From Desarmillaria ectypa (Eukaryota > Basidiomycota > Agaricomycetes > Agaricales > Physalacriaceae), in assembly GCA_030407005.1 (NCBI GenBank), contig JAUDYN010000008.1, positions 1,612,001 through 1,676,000 on the forward strand: a DNA stretch of 64,000 nucleotides, given 5' to 3'. Positions 62,257 to 64,000 of this stretch are shown piece after piece; the stretch's first letter is position 1; each line of letters opens with the position of its first letter. The notes beneath the pieces were generated by a model, which made no database searches, had not been told where the DNA came from, and saw only the letters and a list, made by a program, of their open reading frames with translations. The translations under genes were made by a program, and so were the position numbers.

Positions 62257-62889
62257 GGCTGAGCAAGGATTCACTGAGGTGGTGGTGGTGGTAGGAGGTG
62301 AGAAGGCAAAGTGAAGTTGGAGATCGGCTGGTCAGCCCATTTATACTCAGTCGCGCTTCTCAATATTACGCACTTTGCCGTTTTGGGTTGGCCGGCATAG
62401 AATCAAAGAAGACGGCTTTGCTTCTTAAGGTAGACATCGGCGAGCACAATACTGAAGCAAGAAAGCCTGTCAGTAAATATATTCAGAATTATCGCCAGGG
62501 TACGTGGAGCAGACTAGGCCAGCACTCTAGACAATAGGCATACTTCTTCTACTTGCTACAAAGGAGAGCTGAATGAGACTGCTGACTGCAAAACACTTTT
62601 ATCAGCACTAAACACCGCAGGCGGTATTGTCGAGTAGGCATTTTGAGTAGTTTCCGGAGTGATTCTTGACCAACAGCATGCTAGCAGTATTCAGAATAGA
62701 GATGCTTTACAGTCCTGCACAGAGAAGCTGTCTAGAGTCGTACCACACTAATCCTATACGCTCCAATGAATGCAAGCAGGTGGTCACACGGAGGCAAAGA
62801 GTCCGATCAACAGTGCATCGACGAAGACGACTAGCTCATCCAGCTCCAATATCGGGATCATTGTTGTTGCTTAAAGCACATTGTTACCC
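62257..62889. other. Spacer between the two secreted-protein genes
   Basis: About 630 bases. The part next to 62256 holds the copy-1 promoter with a TATA-like box (62339-62345) and a CAC/GTGGTGGTGG run. No further gene is seen. Confidence 0.45.
62339..62345 (-). promoter_or_regulatory. TATA box of the first secreted-protein gene
   Basis: On the minus strand this reads TATAAAT, about 83 bases before the ATG at 62256. Position and sequence suit a core promoter of an inducible, highly expressed gene. Confidence 0.5.
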
Positions 62890-63581
62890 TCAGATTCCTG
62901 CTGCACAGGTAGCCTCTTCAAGCACGTCACTAGCCTCAGCCTGCACGCTAATCGTAAATTCAGGACTATGATCACCAGAATCGCCCAAGACTGAAAGGCC
63001 CGAACATGAGTCAAAAGGCTAAAAGAACCAAAGCAACTCACGGACGACGATGTAACCATGTCTAGGCGTTACGTCGGGCACAAGAAATGATATGGTACCA
63101 GCCATGATATCAAACCCTTCGGCGAGTGGATGTACTATTAGGTAAAGAAGAGATAGAAGAATTCTTAGAGACGGTACATGGGACGGAAAATAGCAAGCAA
63201 CATACGCATATTCAAGTGCTCATCGTCGTCTTGGCCATCCATAAAGCCTAGCACAATCTTCCCTTCCTTATTTGTGAGATTTTGCGGTGGATTACTTGTA
63301 TCCCTAAACGGTACCTGGCGATAAGTCTAATAGCTCAGATAGACGGCGCGAGAAGGGACATACCACGTAACAGTAACGCGCGAACCATTAAACCACGTCG
63401 TGCAAGCAGTAGGATTCGTGATTTTCGGACTGTATACATCTCGGTGGGATATCGCAGGGTGGTCGCGTTGCTCAAAACGATAGACAGCAGGCAGACGGGC
63501 AGCTTCAGCGGTGATAGGAAGACTGAGAACGGCGAAAGCGGAAAGAGTAGCAATGAAGAAAGCGATAAATTGAAACATCAT
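62890..63581 (-). CDS. Small secreted Kre9/Knh1-like domain protein (copy 2)
   Basis: Tandem paralog of the gene at 61686-62256. The ATG at 63579-63581 starts MMFQFIAFFIATLSAFAVLS, a signal peptide. The domain then runs DVYSPKITNPTACTTWFNGS, VTVTWDT, GKIVLGFMDGQDDDEHL, HPLAEGFDIMAGTISFLVPD, GYIVVLLGDSGDHSPEFTI. It has a longer linker before the domain and a longer tail (LEEATCAAGI) than copy 1. Four exons; splice phases match those of copy 1. Sequence identity between the copies is low but block order is the same, so the duplication is old. No GPI signal is seen. Confidence 0.85.
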
Positions 63582-64000
63582 GGCCAGCGTGAGTTCCAAG
63601 TTGAAAGGTGCTAATGGTGGTTGGAAAGTAAGAAGGGAAAGTGATGGCACACCTAACAGTATTGATCGGTTTTGTCTGACAACAATACAACAATATTGAG
63701 TGATTTGGCAGGCAAGACCTATGCGAGAAACAGAGAAAATTTTTAATAAAAAATGGAGAGCTGTTGGTGAATTATTGCTAGTAAGTAGTTGAAAACGCGC
63801 AGTTGCTAGCAAATTTCGAAATGGTGAGACGATATGTCACACACTATCCATAAATAGATAAAACACGTGACTTATACGCGCCTGTGACGTGATTACGGTC
63901 TTCGTTGGTTTCGTGGCCTGATTGCGGCCTGACATCGTACTGCCAGCAAGTCGATGCACCCGTGTCCTGGTATTGTCTTTTTCATTGTTTATAGTTTCTT
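63582..64000. other. Upstream region of the second secreted-protein gene
   Basis: Non-coding to the end of the window. Carries a CACGTG E-box at 63864-63869 and a nearby GTGACGTGAT word, about 285-310 bases upstream of the start. Confidence 0.4.

Overview
The window is nuclear DNA of a filamentous fungus, most likely a basidiomycete of the Agaricomycetes. Genes are dense, lie on both strands, and are cut by many short introns (about 45-70 nt, GT..AG with a few GC..AG). The gene set also fits: a Cdc25 Ras exchange factor with SH3, WW, RasGEFN and RasGEF parts, a fungal Zn2Cys6 regulator, an EBP-type sterol isomerase, a GDSL/CE16-like esterase and Kre9/Knh1-like secreted proteins. The lineage is inferred from gene content; no rRNA or tRNA was recognised to confirm it. 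I joined exons by eye, so CDS spans run from start codon to stop codon and include introns.

Layout. 1-1407: little content. 1408-6505 (+): full ABCB exporter. 6506-8931: empty block. 8932-10382 (+): secreted GDSL esterase. 10824-15291 (-): Cdc25. About 15575-15980 (-): decayed copy of the 3' end of the next gene. 16515-20270 (-): EFL1/Ria1. 20341-21759 (-): ZNG1/CobW GTPase. 21894-22935 (+): STYX-like pseudophosphatase. 23027-24477 (-): Hut1. 25185-27339 (-): NCS1 permease. 27810-31410 (-): Bms1. 31648-34878 (+): Cep57/Ppc89-like. 35110-35612 (-): DUF427. 35931-36825 (-): DsbA-like. 37596-40178 (-): divergent MTO1. 40305-41664 (+): Bet2. 41665-43729: empty. 43730-45764 (-): Mon1. 45845-46965 (+): BTB protein. 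47181-47750 (+): mS41. 48063-49345 (-): zinc-finger protein. 49937-50976 (-): SNIP1/Pml1. 51863-52414 (-): hypothetical. 54416-57904 (+): Zn2Cys6 factor. 58114-60123 (+): CHFR-like RING protein. 60499-61416 (+): EBP. 61686-62256 and 62890-63581 (-): two secreted paralogs.

Functions are mostly housekeeping. Bms1 (early 40S) and EFL1 (final 60S maturation) serve ribosome biogenesis. Bet2 (Rab prenylation) and Mon1 (Rab7 activation) serve vesicle traffic. MTO1-like and mS41 belong to mitochondrial translation. Hut1, NCS1 and ABCB are transporters. Several pairs are head to head with very short shared upstream regions (80-237 bp).

I found no convincing new multi-gene system. The most unusual items are a STYX-like protein that keeps the phosphatase Cys but has lost the Arg, an MTO1 homologue that looks degenerate, a decayed tandem copy of the EFL1 3' end, a small set of apparent GC-AG introns, and a telo-box plus two E-boxes between BMS1 and the Cep57-like gene.
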